A DNA stretch of 64,000 nt from Acinetobacter sp. ASP199 (GTDB lineage: Bacteria; Pseudomonadota; Gammaproteobacteria; Pseudomonadales; Moraxellaceae), in the NCBI RefSeq assembly GCF_022700675.1, contig NZ_CP062182.1, positions 2,914,001 through 2,978,000 on the forward strand, in the 5' to 3' direction. A program made the translations under genes and the position numbers. Of the stretch, positions 17,965 to 27,672 are shown piece by piece (positions within the stretch are counted from its first letter, which is position 1; each line of letters opens with the position of its first letter). The notes under the pieces are model-generated. The model saw only the letters and a program-made list of their open reading frames with translations, had not been told where the DNA came from and did no database searches.

Positions 17965-18554
17965 TCAGTTAAATACACTGATAATCAGCGGAATCAGGCA
18001 GAGCAGCAAAAACAGGACCGACCCTTTATATACCAGGTCGGTTTTTATTTTCTCAGACTCCCCAGCTAGAATTGCCTGACCGAACGCCATCCAGAAGACA
18101 AATACCGGCTATGTCACCAGACTGAATATCGCAAAGAACAGCACGAAATTGGTTGGGTTTTCCCAGGTCGCCATGGGAAAAATACCGGAAGCAAACAACG
18201 CCGCTTTAGGATTCTTTAAAGTTGCAGTAAACATTTGCCAAGGCCGGATCATCGGATGCCTAGAATTATGCTGCTCCAGCTGCTTGGCTTTAAACAGCCG
18301 GAAAGTCATCCAGCCTACGGTAATGGTGCTTAGTATATGCAGCATGCCCTGGAAATTAGGCCAGATCGGGACTGCAAGATGAATCAGCAAGGCCCAGACA
18401 TTAATGACATAGAAGTAACCCAGCAGAATGGCGGGTATATATAAACTGGTTCTAGCCTGACCATGTTGATGTGCAGCACAACCAGTGCATTGCCTGGTCC
18501 CGGAATCATCAATACTGCAATCACAGCCAAAATAAATAGCCAGTTTTCGATCAT
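17965..18554 (-). pseudogene. Broken LysE/RhtB family amino-acid exporter
   Basis: Reading from ATG 18554 gives MIENWLFILAVIAVLMIPGPGNALVVLH, the LysE/RhtB N-terminus. The frame is then lost near 18470 and resumes in another frame as QHGQARTSLYIPAILLGY, continuing into VWALLIHLAVPIWPNFQG, the KNPKAALFASGIFP block and FFAIFSLVT. An in-frame TAG at 18109-18111 interrupts it, after which PVFVFWMAFGQAILAG runs to a TGA at 17965. One frameshift plus one nonsense codon make a functional exporter unlikely. The original protein would have been about 200 residues, normal for the family. Confidence 0.82.
18017..18048 (+). terminator. Probable terminator of the DedA gene
   Basis: ACCGACC (18017-18023) and GGTCGGT (18036-18042) form a 7-bp stem followed by TTTTATTTT on the plus strand. 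It lies inside the 3' part of the decayed LysE gene on the opposite strand. Confidence 0.5.
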
Positions 18555-18697
18555 ACGCAAATTTACCGCAAAGAATGGCGCAACATTAACGAATTTGACC
18601 AACATATAACAATATGAAAATGCTCATAAATTTGTTTCGAGCAGTCATTCCATTCGGCTTTCTAGCAAAATAATGACCCTTCCCAAAATGCGATGCT

Positions 18698-18727
18698 AAA
18701 AAATGCCGACCTCAGTCAGCATTTTCA
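18698..18727. terminator. Terminator after the parA-lipoprotein operon
   Basis: AAAAATGCCGAC and GTCAGCATTTT form a stem with one C-A mismatch around CTCA (18711-18714). The A-run at 18698-18703 gives a T-run on the minus strand, suited to the genes ending at 18744. Confidence 0.6.
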
Positions 18728-18743
18728 TTTCTCATCTTCATCA

Positions 18744-19139
18744 TTATTTTTTGGGTACAGTCTGGCGAATGATCAGTGGGCAGCTCTTATAACGCGCTGC
18801 CTGCACAATTGCTTCCTGCTCCCCTAAAAGACGTGCCAGTTCGGTCTTTTTGGTATTGGAAGACTGGCCCATATTGACTGAAATACTCGGCCCAATACCC
18901 CAACCACTATGGCTGCCCCAGCCGCCACCAACACCGACGCCTACACCAACACCCGTTCGTTTCGGCACTTGTACACCGCTGTCGATATACTGCTGGATAC
19001 GATTGTATTCACCTTGCAGCTGACCGCAGTCATAGGACTGATATTGGGTTGGCGACACATAGGTCGGCTTGACGGTCGTAGCACAGGCACTTAACAATGC
19101 CAGGCCCACTACGCCAAGACTGAATTTCACGAGTTTCAT
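18744..19139 (-). CDS. Small glycine-rich lipoprotein, function unknown
   Basis: Starting at ATG 19139 the product is 131 residues with a type II signal peptide (MKLVKFSLGVVGLALLSAC, lipobox LLSAC). The mature part contains YDCGQLQGEYNRIQQYIDSG, a glycine-rich low-complexity stretch (GVGVGVGVGGGWG) around the middle, then a helical ELARLLGEQEAIVQAARYKSC segment. Two cysteines in the mature chain may pair. The N-terminal 12 codons of the longer frame precede the signal and were excluded. It begins 17 bp after the ParA-like gene, so it is probably cotranscribed with it. No function is recognised. Confidence 0.75.
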   Translation of the reverse strand: MKLVKFSLGVVGLALLSACATTVKPTYVSPTQYQSYDCGQLQGEYNRIQQYIDSGVQVPKRTGVGVGVGVGGGWGSHSGWGIGPSISVNMGQSSNTKKTELARLLGEQEAIVQAARYKSCPLIIRQTVPKK

Positions 19140-19155
19140 GCTGTAATCATCAATT

Positions 19156-19992
19156 TTATTTTTGCTCAATCTCATTGAACAACGATTGATAGGCCTGAGT
19201 CAATTTATGATCAGTTGCCAAATGAATTAAGGGCTGATTTTTCTGGTGTGATTCCTTCATGATGACCGATGGCGGCAGCATGTTAGCTAATACCGGCAAG
19301 CCCTCATCTTTCAGCTGTTGCACCACATCACGTGGCAGCTTGGCCTGCGCCTGAAACTGATTAACCACAATCCCTTCAATTTCCAGACGGTCATTATGGT
19401 CGTCCTGGGTTTCGATGACATTTTCAATCAGGGTATGCAGGGCACGTTTGGAGAATACATCACAGTCAAAAGGAATCAGCACCCGATCTGCTGCAATGAG
19501 AGCCGATAAAGTAAAGAAATTGAAGGCCGGTGGCGTATCAATAAATACCCGTTCATACTGACCTGTTAACTGTTGCAAGGCATCACGTAGTTTATAAATC
19601 TTATGTTTGGATTCCAGCGCATGTGCCAATGTACCTAGACTTGGACTGGCTGGAATCACATCCAGATGTTTAAACGGTGACTGGTGCACATAGCTTTCCA
19701 GGCCTTTAGCGCGCGTTTTCAGAATTGAGCCGATGGCATTGCCAATCAGACCCTTGTTCTGCTGGCTGCCCAGCACTTCATCAAAATAGTTTTCAATATT
19801 GGGTTCTAATGCCGGCTTATCCCCTGAATAGGTCGCATCGTCGCCAAGCAGATACTGGCTGGAATTGGCCTGTGGATCGAGGTCAATGAGCAGGGTTTTA
19901 TGCCCCTGATGTGCACTGATTGCTGCCAGATTCACAGCAATACTCGACTTCCCCACGCCACCTTTTTGGTTAAACACCACACGTGTACGCAT
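19156..19992 (-). CDS. Orphan ParA/MinD-type P-loop ATPase
   Basis: This 278-residue protein has the deviant Walker A KGGVGKSS (residues 10-17), switch I DLDPQANSSQYL and Walker B-like VFIDTPPAFNFFTLSAL, all hallmarks of ParA partition ATPases. There is no ParB gene beside it; the next gene is a lipoprotein. That argues against plasmid-type parAB and against the chromosomal Soj, which normally adjoins gidA/rsmG/parB. It may position another cargo or act in cell-envelope organisation. The parS site lies about 8.5 kb away, but nothing shows the two are linked. Confidence 0.85.
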   Translation of the reverse strand: MRTRVVFNQKGGVGKSSIAVNLAAISAHQGHKTLLIDLDPQANSSQYLLGDDATYSGDKPALEPNIENYFDEVLGSQQNKGLIGNAIGSILKTRAKGLESYVHQSPFKHLDVIPASPSLGTLAHALESKHKIYKLRDALQQLTGQYERVFIDTPPAFNFFTLSALIAADRVLIPFDCDVFSKRALHTLIENVIETQDDHNDRLEIEGIVVNQFQAQAKLPRDVVQQLKDEGLPVLANMLPPSVIMKESHQKNQPLIHLATDHKLTQAYQSLFNEIEQK

Positions 19993-20054
19993 TAAAACCC
20001 CCTATTATTTTTATCAATCTATTTAAATTTGGCCAAACAAGATGATGTTATTTT

Positions 20055-20447
20055 CTAGCCAAAAGTTGGCTTAATCATCACCAGCGCCATAATTGCAGCT
20101 AATGAAATAATTGCAATAACCAGGCCAGCACGACGCTGTACCAGTAGGACAGAATCATCTTTTTTATAGGCTTTCATCAAGGATGAAACCAGTACCAGGA
20201 ATAAAATGACCTTGGCATAGAACCAGGGCTGTACTTCAAAGTTTTTCATGACTAGCGCAATGACACCTGTCACAGCAATCACAGCAAGTGCCAGATGCTG
20301 CAAAGCAACAAATAGCTTGCGTGCAACCGGATTAGGTAAATTACCCTGTGTACCAACAAACAAGGTAAATGCACGTGCCAGAATCGCGATAATTGCCAGA
20401 CTGGCCGCAGACATATGGATAATCTTGACTAATAATTGGGTTTCCAT
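20055..20447 (-). CDS. SirB2-like small integral membrane protein
   Basis: The 130-residue protein has four hydrophobic helices starting METQLLVKIIHMSAASLAIIAILARAF, with ALQHLALAVIAVTGVIAL and WFYAKVILFLVLV following. Helix pattern, length and the early histidine resemble the SirB/SirB2 family of unknown function. The match is from general pattern only. AGAGGAACAT precedes the ATG. The gap to the BolA gene is 9 bp, so the two form an operon. Confidence 0.6.
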   Translation of the reverse strand: METQLLVKIIHMSAASLAIIAILARAFTLFVGTQGNLPNPVARKLFVALQHLALAVIAVTGVIALVMKNFEVQPWFYAKVILFLVLVSSLMKAYKKDDSVLLVQRRAGLVIAIISLAAIMALVMIKPTFG

Positions 20448-20456
20448 ATGTTCCTC

Positions 20457-20765
20457 TTAGTTTTTCGGGGCATGTGCACATTCAGGACTGGTCGTATCCT
20501 GACCGACCCACTCTGCTGGAACAAAAGCATGGATGGCTAATGCATGGATTTTTTCTGGACTCAGTAAATCACCTACTGCGGCATAGACTTTCTGATGGCG
20601 CTGCACCTGACGCAGGCCTGCAAAAGCTTCACTAACAATTACCGCTTTAAAGTGTGATTCCTTACCCGGGTAATAGCCACCATGACCAGAAGACTCATTT
20701 ACCACCTCAAGATGAGATGGAGAGAGGGTAGCCAGACGTTCCCTTAATTGTTGTTCAATACTCAT
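20457..20765 (-). CDS. BolA family protein
   Basis: The 102-residue protein has the BolA/IbaG fold: HLEVVNESSGHGG, then SHFKAVIVSEAFAGLRQVQRHQKVYAAVGDLL with the conserved RHQ-VY helix and ALAIHAFVPAEW with the C-terminal histidine that ligates Fe-S clusters in BolA-monothiol-glutaredoxin complexes. BolA proteins act in iron-sulfur cluster trafficking and as stress or morphology regulators. A strong GGAGAAGG ribosome site is present. A tail with a cysteine (PECAHAPKN) is extra to the core fold. Confidence 0.87.
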   Translation of the reverse strand: MSIEQQLRERLATLSPSHLEVVNESSGHGGYYPGKESHFKAVIVSEAFAGLRQVQRHQKVYAAVGDLLSPEKIHALAIHAFVPAEWVGQDTTSPECAHAPKN

Positions 20766-20972
20766 GGCCTTCTCCGCAACTACAATACAAATGATTCAAA
20801 TTCTATTCAGTATACCCTGTTCTGTCCGGAGTTTTACTGTCCTCAAGGAGAGTTAAAGGTTGCCAAGGCGCTGTTTTAACAAAATTTTGCATAAATTTTG
20901 TCGATTTATATCGCTGGATCGGCTGAATTGATTTTATTTTATGCAAACGGTGCAAGATTTTTCATAAAGTTA

Positions 20973-21000
20973 TTGACCCTGTTTTTGCATGCTGTATTAT
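20973..21000 (+). promoter_or_regulatory. Promoter of the tRNA-Gly genes
   Basis: TTGACC (20973-20978) and TATTAT (20995-21000) have a 16-bp spacer and lie ten bases before the first tRNA. No gene lies between, so this is the likely sigma-70 promoter for both tRNAs. Confidence 0.7.
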
Positions 21001-21009
21001 ACACGGCAT

Positions 21010-21085
<76 letters not shown>

Positions 21086-21132
21086 AATTCTTTTTTGTTT
21101 AGTTTTTTAATAGTAAAAAATTATTCGACCCT

Positions 21133-21208
<76 letters not shown>

Positions 21209-21213
21209 GATTC

Positions 21214-21246
21214 AAAAAGCCCTGATCGAAAGATTGGGGCTTTTTT
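21214..21246 (+). terminator. Terminator of the tRNA-Gly operon
   Basis: AAAAAGCCCTGATC pairs with GATTGGGGCTTTTT around a GAAA tetraloop, with two G-U pairs, followed by further T residues. A very stable intrinsic terminator. Confidence 0.9.
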
Positions 21247-21470
21247 ATTTTCAGACTATTTGGTCAAGGAAAATAATAAACAAGCAGTTTATAGACATCT
21301 GTTTCCACCACAGCGAACTCTTGCTTCCCCCTCAGTCATTCTGTTCTGATGCGCTGTTTAGATTTAAAATTCAGGTGATCAGCTCCTCATGAGAAAGTGC
21401 TGTTTTTTTATTTGACGTCCGTGTAGAAATATCTAAATATAAAACCCAAACAAGAATTTAAGAGAAAATA

Positions 21471-22436
21471 ATGACAACAAAAATAGAGATAAATTATCAA
21501 CCCGATATTTTAGGTGTGGGTTATGAACAGGCCACCTTAGATCTTCCGAATGATTATGAAGGTCAGGTAGTAGCAACATTGGTCCGCAAGAAAGTCGCTG
21601 AGCCAACTAAAAAAGCGGTGCTGTATATCCATGGCTTTATCGACTATTTTTTCCAGACTGAAATGGCAGAGCGTTTCAATGAGCAGGGTTTTGACTTCTA
21701 TGCCCTGGATCTGCGTAAATATGGCCGCTCCTATCTGCCCCATCAGAAATACTATAACGTCCATAGCCTGTCGGAATATGATGCAGAAATTACTGAAGCT
21801 TTAAATATTATTGCTCAGGAAGAGCATGAGGCCGTGTTGCTTTGCGGACATTCGACGGGTGGTTTAACCACAACCTTGTATGCCGCACATCATCCTGATC
21901 ATCCATTGATTAAAGCGCTCTGGGCCAACAGTCCCTTTTATGACTTCAATATGAGTCGTCTGGAAAAGAAATTTGCCATTCCTCGAATGGCAGCCATGGG
22001 CAAACGTTTTCCAAACTTGCTATTCCCAAGTCGTCTGAATAAATGGTATGTCCCGAGTTTACATGCCAGCCATCATGGAGAATGGGACTTTAACCTCGAA
22101 TGGAAAAAAGTCCGCTATCCAATGGTACGCTTGAGCTTTGTACATGCCATTCATGAAGCCCAAAAAGAACTGCATCAAGGCATTCAGTTAAGCATTCCTG
22201 TCTTGATCATGCACTCCCATCAGACCACTTATCCACGAAAATTTAATCGTCATGCACAAAGCAGCGATGTGATCCTGGAAGTGCAGGACATGATTCAGCA
22301 TGCCAGAAAAATATCAGGTGATGTCACTTTATGTGAAATTCATAACGGCTTGCATGACTTGGTACTGTCAGAAAAAGCGGTGCGAGAACAGGTCTATCAA
22401 CAACTGTTTGAGTGGTTACAAACAAAAGGACTTTGA
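21471..22436 (+). CDS. Alpha/beta hydrolase (serine hydrolase, lysophospholipase-like)
   Basis: This 321-residue hydrolase has the nucleophile elbow GHSTGG with Ser at residue 128. The oxyanion-hole region is AVLYIHGFIDYFFQTEMAERF, and the catalytic His is probably in EIHNGLHDLVLS near the C-terminus. The FYALDLRKYGRSYLPHQ block is typical of the S33/monoacylglycerol-lipase-like group. No signal peptide is seen, so it is cytosolic. The substrate is unknown. It is a single gene flanked by the tRNA terminator and a 370-bp non-coding stretch. Confidence 0.85.
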   Translation: MTTKIEINYQPDILGVGYEQATLDLPNDYEGQVVATLVRKKVAEPTKKAVLYIHGFIDYFFQTEMAERFNEQGFDFYALDLRKYGRSYLPHQKYYNVHSLSEYDAEITEALNIIAQEEHEAVLLCGHSTGGLTTTLYAAHHPDHPLIKALWANSPFYDFNMSRLEKKFAIPRMAAMGKRFPNLLFPSRLNKWYVPSLHASHHGEWDFNLEWKKVRYPMVRLSFVHAIHEAQKELHQGIQLSIPVLIMHSHQTTYPRKFNRHAQSSDVILEVQDMIQHARKISGDVTLCEIHNGLHDLVLSEKAVREQVYQQLFEWLQTKGL

Positions 22437-22530
22437 CCAGTTCGTAACGCTAATAATTTGCCAAATAGTGGGAAGGAAAATAATAAATGACCTTCCCCAA
22501 AATTTAATTAAAGAATTTTAATTTAGCATC

Positions 22531-22556
22531 AGCTGATTGTTATTTTTCAATCAGCT
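22531..22556. terminator. Hairpin after the alpha/beta hydrolase
   Basis: AGCTGATTG (22531-22539) and CAATCAGCT (22548-22556) form a perfect 9-bp stem with a T-rich loop, followed by TATATG rather than a T-run. Probably a weak terminator. Nothing else was found in 22437-22805 apart from the presumed promoter of the next gene. Confidence 0.5.
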
Positions 22557-22805
22557 TATATGTGAGAAATATCATGTTTTAACCTTTTAAAACTTTAATC
22601 TATTTAACCTAATAAACTGATTTTTATTAAAAATAATAAAATCTTCTTATACCCCGCTTGTTACCTTTTGTAGCACGCTTGTAAACCCTCGACATACCGT
22701 CAGATTTGCTCTTTATATTAGCTATAACCATTCATTCCAAGATGAGTCTTCGTCTCTCACATTTATTTCTCTCACAGCTATAACAATCAATCAAAGGACA
22801 ACAAT

Positions 22806-24317
22806 ATGCGTTACGCAGATCCAAATACCGACGGTTCAAAAATCCAGTTTAAAGGACAATACGAAAACTTTATTGGTGGTAAATGGGTACCGCCTGTCAA
22901 AGGTGAATACTTTGATAATATTTCCCCGGTCGATGGTAAAGCCTTTACTAAAGTACCGCGCTCCAGTGCCGAGGATATTGAACTCGCACTCGATGCAGCC
23001 CATGCTGCCAAAGCACAATGGAATAGTTCATCACCTACTACACGTTCAAATATTTTATTAAAAATTGCCGATCGTTTAGAGGAAAATCTTGAACTGCTTG
23101 CTGTTGCAGAAACTTGGGACAACGGTAAACCGATTCGTGAAACACTGAATGCCGACATTCCACTGTGTATCGACCACTTCCGTTATTTTGCAGGTTGTAT
23201 TCGCGCACAGGAAGGCGGCATTTCCGAGATTGATGAAGACACTATTGCCTATCACTTCCATGAACCACTGGGCGTGGTCGGTCAAATCATTCCATGGAAC
23301 TTCCCCATCCTCATGGCAGCATGGAAACTGGCTCCGGCTTTAGCTGCTGGTAACTGTATTGTGCTGAAACCTGCGGAACAAACCCCAGTCAGTATTTTAG
23401 TTCTGGTTGAATTAATTCAGGATCTTTTGCCACCAGGTGTACTGAATATTGTGAATGGTTATGGCGTTGAGGTGGGTCGTCCACTGGCAACCAATCCGCG
23501 TATTTCTAAGATTGCATTTACTGGCTCAACAGCAGTCGGTCAGCTGATCATGCAATATGCGACTGAAAATATTATTCCAGTGACCTTGGAACTTGGTGGT
23601 AAATCACCGAACCTGTTCTTTGCAGATGTGATGGATCAAGAGGATGAATACCTAGACAAAGCCCTAGAAGGTTTTACCATGTTTGCCCTGAATCAGGGGG
23701 AAATTTGTACCTGTCCATCGCGTGCCTTGGTACAGGAAAGTATTGCAGACAAATTCCTGGAACGCGCGGTTGAGCGTGTGAAGCGTATTAAGACCGGTCA
23801 TCCACTGGATACCGACACCATGATTGGCGCACAGGCATCGCAAGAACAGCAAGATAAAATCTTGGGTTGTATCGCCACAGGTCGTGAAGAAGGTGCCGAG
23901 GTCTTGCTTGGCGGTGGTGAACGTCAGGAAGTCGGACAAGGCTTCTATATTGAACCGACCATCTTTAAAGGTACCAATGACATGAAAACTTTCCAGGAAG
24001 AAATTTTTGGACCTGTGCTTGCTGTCGCCACCTTTAAAGACTTTGATGATGCCATCAAAATTGCCAATGACACCATTTATGGTCTAGGTGCAGGTGTGTG
24101 GTCACGTTCAGCACATACCTCTTATCGTGCTGGTCGTGCCATTCAAGCTGGTCGGGTATGGACCAACTGTTATCACATTTACCCTGCCCATGCGGCATTC
24201 GGTGGTTATAAAAAATCAGGGATTGGACGCGAAAACCATAAAATGATGCTCGATCATTATCAACAAACCAAAAACTTGCTGGTCAGTTACTCGACCAAGC
24301 CTGCCGGTTTCTTCTAA
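22806..24317 (+). CDS. exaC: NAD-dependent acetaldehyde dehydrogenase, ExaC/AldB type
   Basis: This 503-residue ALDH has the catalytic Cys301 in [11 protein letters not shown] and general-base Glu262 in [13 protein letters not shown]-binding motifs are [12 protein letters not shown] and FTGSTAVGQ. The GEICTCPSR variant with a second Cys at 303, and the ending [19 protein letters not shown], are hallmarks of the ExaC/AcoD/AldB group that oxidises acetaldehyde during ethanol or acetoin use. No alcohol dehydrogenase or acetoin gene adjoins. AAGGA precedes the ATG, and a strong terminator follows. Confidence 0.88.
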   Translation: MRYADPNTDGSKIQFKGQYENFIGGKWVPPVKGEYFDNISPVDGKAFTKVPRSSAEDIELALDAAHAAKAQWNSSSPTTRSNILLKIADRLEENLELLAVAETWDNGKPIRETLNADIPLCIDHFRYFAGCIRAQEGGISEIDEDTIAYHFHEPLGVVGQIIPWNFPILMAAWKLAPALAAGNCIVLKPAEQTPVSILVLVELIQDLLPPGVLNIVNGYGVEVGRPLATNPRISKIAFTGSTAVGQLIMQYATENIIPVTLELGGKSPNLFFADVMDQEDEYLDKALEGFTMFALNQGEICTCPSRALVQESIADKFLERAVERVKRIKTGHPLDTDTMIGAQASQEQQDKILGCIATGREEGAEVLLGGGERQEVGQGFYIEPTIFKGTNDMKTFQEEIFGPVLAVATFKDFDDAIKIANDTIYGLGAGVWSRSAHTSYRAGRAIQAGRVWTNCYHIYPAHAAFGGYKKSGIGRENHKMMLDHYQQTKNLLVSYSTKPAGFF

Positions 24318-24330
24318 AAATTTGAAGTTA

Positions 24331-24360
24331 AAAAAAGCGAACGTTTGGTTCGCTTTTTTA
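24331..24360 (+). terminator. Rho-independent terminator after exaC
   Basis: AGCGAAC (24336-24342) and GTTCGCT (24348-24354) with a GTTTG loop, flanked by A6 and T6. The remaining 24361-24674 before ribB is AT-rich, with no hairpin or conserved riboswitch core recognised. Confidence 0.88.
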
Positions 24361-24674
24361 TTTTTTAAGCTTTAGGCTGATATGTACTAAATCTTTGCAA
24401 TCCAAAAGTATGTCTGATGTTATCCAAAACTTACTATATCTTTATTTTCCATAATGATTGATTTTTTTATGATTTTTAAATGAATAAAAAAAATACAGAA
24501 ATTAAAAACTTCCTTATAAAGTCGGCTTTCTTTGCTGAAAAAGACTGTGTATAACAATGGTCAACTTAGGGAAACCAATAAGCATAGGCAAAATTGCTCA
24601 AAAAGCGTTAGACTATGCAACCAATAATGTCATGATTCGGTCTGAACAAGATCAAAAAAAGAAGGTGAAGGTTG

Positions 24675-25790
24675 ATGCCGCTCAATACAGTTGAAGAGCT
24701 TGTAGCAGATATCCGTGCAGGAAAGATGGTCATCCTGATGGATGATGAAGATCGTGAAAATGAAGGCGATTTAGTCATTGCTGCCACACACGTGCGTCCT
24801 GAAGACATCAACTTTATGATCACCCATGCTCGCGGTTTAGTGTGTTTGACTTTAAGTAAAGAACGTTGCCAACAGTTGAACCTTCCACTAATGGTAGATG
24901 CTAATGGCGCTCAACACGGTACTAACTTCACCTTATCGATTGAAGCAGCCGAAGGCATTTCGACAGGGATTTCACCTGCAGAGCGTGCGCATACAATTCA
25001 AACAGCCGTGGCTGCACATGCTAAACCTGCAGACATCGTACAACCGGGTCATATCTTCCCATTGATGGCACAGCCAGGTGGTGTCCTGCACCGCGCAGGT
25101 CATACCGAAGCAGGTTGCGATTTATCGCGTCTTGCAGGTCTTGAGCCTGCATCAGTGATTTGTGAAATCATCAATGAAGATGGCACCATGGCGCGTCGCC
25201 CGGACCTTGAAGTCTTTGCTGAAAAACATGGCTTGAAAATTGGTACGATTGCCGACCTTATTCATTACCGTATGACCAATGAGCAGACGGTTGAACGTTT
25301 AGATCAACAAACCATTGATACCGAATACGGTACCTTTGATCTGTATCGTTACCGCGAACTCGGTAACCCTGATATTCATGTAGCACTGGTAAAAGGTGAG
25401 CCGAAAGAAGGCGTTACCACGGTTCGTGTCCACGGCTTTAATCCAACACGTGACCTCTTAAAACTGAATAAACAAGACGGCGAACCGGCCTGGAATTTGG
25501 ACAAAGCACTCAAAGAAATTGCAAGCAGTGATCGCGGTGTCCTGGTTTGGATTGGTCAACGTCATTTACAAGATCTAGGCCCTGCGCTTGATACTTTAAA
25601 AGCACCGAAAAATGTAAAATCCAATGCTGCTCTATCTCAGCAGTACCAAACGATTGGTGTGGGCGCACAAATTTTGCGTGATCTAGGCGTCGAAAAAATG
25701 AAGCTGCTCAGCTCACCATTACGCTTTAATGCATTATCAGGTTTTAATTTAGAAGTGGTGGAATACATCACCGCACAACACACATCTTAA
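24675..25790 (+). CDS. ribB: 3,4-dihydroxy-2-butanone-4-phosphate synthase with a degenerate GTP cyclohydrolase II-like domain
   Basis: The N-terminal 200 residues are Rib[17 protein letters not shown] metal/substrate loop, [18 protein letters not shown] and [21 protein letters not shown]. RibB converts ribulose-5-phosphate to the four-carbon precursor of riboflavin. The C-terminal 170 residues align by length and ending with GTP cyclohydrolase II but lack its Zn cysteines and catalytic motif, as in the RibB hybrids of Pseudomonas. A separate RibA is therefore needed. ATG 24675 is chosen after AAGGTGAAGG; a TTG three bases earlier is less likely. It heads ribB-ribH-nusB-thiL-pgpA. Confidence 0.93.
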   Translation: MPLNTVEELVADIRAGKMVILMDDEDRENEGDLVIAATHVRPEDINFMITHARGLVCLTLSKERCQQLNLPLMVDANGAQHGTNFTLSIEAAEGISTGISPAERAHTIQTAVAAHAKPADIVQPGHIFPLMAQPGGVLHRAGHTEAGCDLSRLAGLEPASVICEIINEDGTMARRPDLEVFAEKHGLKIGTIADLIHYRMTNEQTVERLDQQTIDTEYGTFDLYRYRELGNPDIHVALVKGEPKEGVTTVRVHGFNPTRDLLKLNKQDGEPAWNLDKALKEIASSDRGVLVWIGQRHLQDLGPALDTLKAPKNVKSNAALSQQYQTIGVGAQILRDLGVEKMKLLSSPLRFNALSGFNLEVVEYITAQHTS

Positions 25791-25809
25791 GATAAGAATC
25801 GAGGTTATT

Positions 25810-26280
25810 ATGGCTGTTCGCCGTATTGAAGGTATGTTACATCTCGCGAACGAAGACCGTTATGCGATTTTAGTTGGTCGTTTTAATAGCTTTGTTGTTG
25901 AGCATCTGTTAGAAGGTGCCATTGATACATTGAAACGTCATGGTGTATCAGAGGATAATATCACTGTCGTTCATGCACCTGGTGCCTGGGAACTTCCGAT
26001 CGTTGCGAAAAAACTTGCAGCGACTGGTAATTTCGATGCCATCATTGCTTTAGGCGCTGTGATTCGTGGTAGCACACCGCACTTCGATTTCGTGGCAGGT
26101 GAATGTGCCAAAGGTTTAGGCGTAGTTGGTCTAGACGCTGGTCTTCCTGTCATTAATGGCGTACTCACTACGGATAGTATTGAACAAGCGATTGAACGCT
26201 CTGGAACAAAAGCAGGCAATAAAGGTAGTGAAGCTGCCTTGACTGCGATTGAAATGGTTAACTTGTTAAAGGCTATTTAA
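25810..26280 (+). CDS. ribH: 6,7-dimethyl-8-ribityllumazine synthase
   Basis: The 156-residue enzyme has the lumazine synthase motifs GRFN near residue 25, [26 protein letters not shown] with the catalytic His, and GVLTTDS. It condenses the RibB product with the pyrimidine from GTP to form the riboflavin precursor, usually in an icosahedral or decameric shell. It starts 19 bp after ribB with a GAGG ribosome site and is cotranscribed with it. Confidence 0.96.
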   Translation: MAVRRIEGMLHLANEDRYAILVGRFNSFVVEHLLEGAIDTLKRHGVSEDNITVVHAPGAWELPIVAKKLAATGNFDAIIALGAVIRGSTPHFDFVAGECAKGLGVVGLDAGLPVINGVLTTDSIEQAIERSGTKAGNKGSEAALTAIEMVNLLKAI

Positions 26281-26284
26281 GGCT

Positions 26285-26734
26285 ATGTCGCAAACACTTC
26301 AAGCAACTTATGCTGCAAAACGTAAAGCACGTCGTTTTGCTGTACAAGGAATTTATGAATGGCAGATGAGCCACAACCCTGTGCATGAGATTGAAGCACG
26401 TACTCGTGTAGACAATGCGATGCACAAAGTGGATCTTGGCTATTATCATGAATTGTTGACTCAAGTGGTTGCCAATCATGAAGCATTGGATGCTTTGCTT
26501 ATCCCTGTGCTGGATCGCGAACTTTCTGCGCTTGACGGCGTAGAACTCGCAACACTTCGTCTGGGCGCGTATGAACTCAAAGAACACCTTGAGATTCCTT
26601 ATCGCGTTGTTTTGGATGAAGCAATTGAGCTTGCTAAACATTTTGGCGGTGCAGACAGCCACAAATACATCAATGGTGTATTAGACCGTTTAGCAACGTC
26701 TTTACGTGCAGCTGAAAAACAACAAACTAACTAA
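26285..26734 (+). CDS. nusB: Transcription antitermination factor NusB
   Basis: The 149-residue all-helical NusB has the arginine-rich N-terminus [20 protein letters not shown] that binds boxA RNA. The C-terminal block is [41 protein letters not shown]. With NusE (S10) it assembles the rRNA antitermination complex. It lies four bases after the ribH stop, with AAGG as ribosome site. The link with riboflavin genes is conserved across gammaproteobacteria. Confidence 0.95.
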   Translation: MSQTLQATYAAKRKARRFAVQGIYEWQMSHNPVHEIEARTRVDNAMHKVDLGYYHELLTQVVANHEALDALLIPVLDRELSALDGVELATLRLGAYELKEHLEIPYRVVLDEAIELAKHFGGADSHKYINGVLDRLATSLRAAEKQQTN

Positions 26735-26754
26735 GTTTTAAGTAGATTTGTTGT

Positions 26755-27672
26755 ATGGCTGAGTTCTCAATTATCGATACCTATTTCAATCGTAAGACTG
26801 CTATGTCTGTCGATCTAGGTGTCGGTGATGACTCAGCCTTGCTCACCCCTCCCCCACAGCAACAATTGGTCATCTGTGCTGATACGCTCGTTGCTGGACG
26901 CCATTTTCCAATCGACACCGATCCACATGCGATTGGCTGGAAATCTGTGGCTGTCAATTTATCTGACATTGCTGCAATGGGTGCAACCCCTCATAGCATT
27001 TTACTGGCTTTGAGCTTACCCCAAATTGATCATGACTGGCTCAAAGGTTTTAGTCAGGGTTTATATGATTGTTGCGATCAATTTGGTGTGCGTTTAATTG
27101 GTGGTGATACCACCCAAAGCCCTCATCTGACGATTTCCGTGACTGCAATGGGCTGGATTGAATCTGGTCTTGCGGTAACCCGTTCAGGTGCACAAGTGGG
27201 TGATTATATTTGTGTCAGTGGTCAAGTCGGCGATGCCGCTTATGGCTTACAGCACTTAGGTCATGCCTTGCAAAAACGATTGGATTATCCAACCCCACGC
27301 TGTCAACTCGGTGTCGCCTTAAAAGGTCTGGCCCACAGTATGATTGATGTCTCAGACGGTCTTGCACAAGATCTTGGACATATTCTAAAAGCTTCGAATG
27401 TCGGTGCAAAGTTACAACTTGAAAACTTACCGCTGAGCCCTGCTCTGCACGCCTTAAGCGATGAGCAAAAATGGCAATATGCATTGTCAGGTGGCGACGA
27501 TTATGAATTATGTTTTACAATAAGCCCGCAAAATTATGAAAAATTATTGCAAAAACAACTTGATGTTTCGATTAGTATGATCGGCACAATTCAGCAGCAG
27601 CACGGCTTAACTTTTGAAAAAGATGGCGTAGATCATTTGCTTCAATTTAATGGGTATCAACACTTTGCATAA
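26755..27672 (+). CDS. thiL: Thiamine-monophosphate kinase
   Basis: This 305-residue PurM/ThiL-family kinase makes thiamine diphosphate from the monophosphate using ATP. The motifs are DLGVGDDSALL (Mg/ATP aspartates), DTLVAGRHFP, KSVAVNLSDIAAMGATP, RLIGGDTTQS, MIDVSDGLAQDLGH and LSGGDDYELCF, all intact. It starts 20 bp after nusB, and its 3' end overlaps pgpA by 23 bp, implying coupled translation. Confidence 0.95.
   Translation: MAEFSIIDTYFNRKTAMSVDLGVGDDSALLTPPPQQQLVICADTLVAGRHFPIDTDPHAIGWKSVAVNLSDIAAMGATPHSILLALSLPQIDHDWLKGFSQGLYDCCDQFGVRLIGGDTTQSPHLTISVTAMGWIESGLAVTRSGAQVGDYICVSGQVGDAAYGLQHLGHALQKRLDYPTPRCQLGVALKGLAHSMIDVSDGLAQDLGHILKASNVGAKLQLENLPLSPALHALSDEQKWQYALSGGDDYELCFTISPQNYEKLLQKQLDVSISMIGTIQQQHGLTFEKDGVDHLLQFNGYQHFA

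Noticed and set aside
19156..19992. Chromosomal ParA (Soj) partner of the parS site
   Set aside because: No parB, gidA or rsmG neighbour, and a lipoprotein gene is cotranscribed; treated as an orphan ParA.
22300..22521. 73-residue plus-strand ORF at the end of the alpha/beta hydrolase
   Set aside because: It is mostly an alternate-frame shadow of the hydrolase C-terminus and has no start signal.
22660..22690. Sigma-54 promoter before exaC
   Set aside because: The GCACGCTTGTA segment lacks the TGGCAC/TTGC spacing and core GG and GC dinucleotides.
24361..24674. FMN riboswitch upstream of ribB
   Set aside because: The conserved AGGG-CAGGGTGAAA-type core and long paired architecture were looked for and not seen; the stretch is AT-rich without matching stems.
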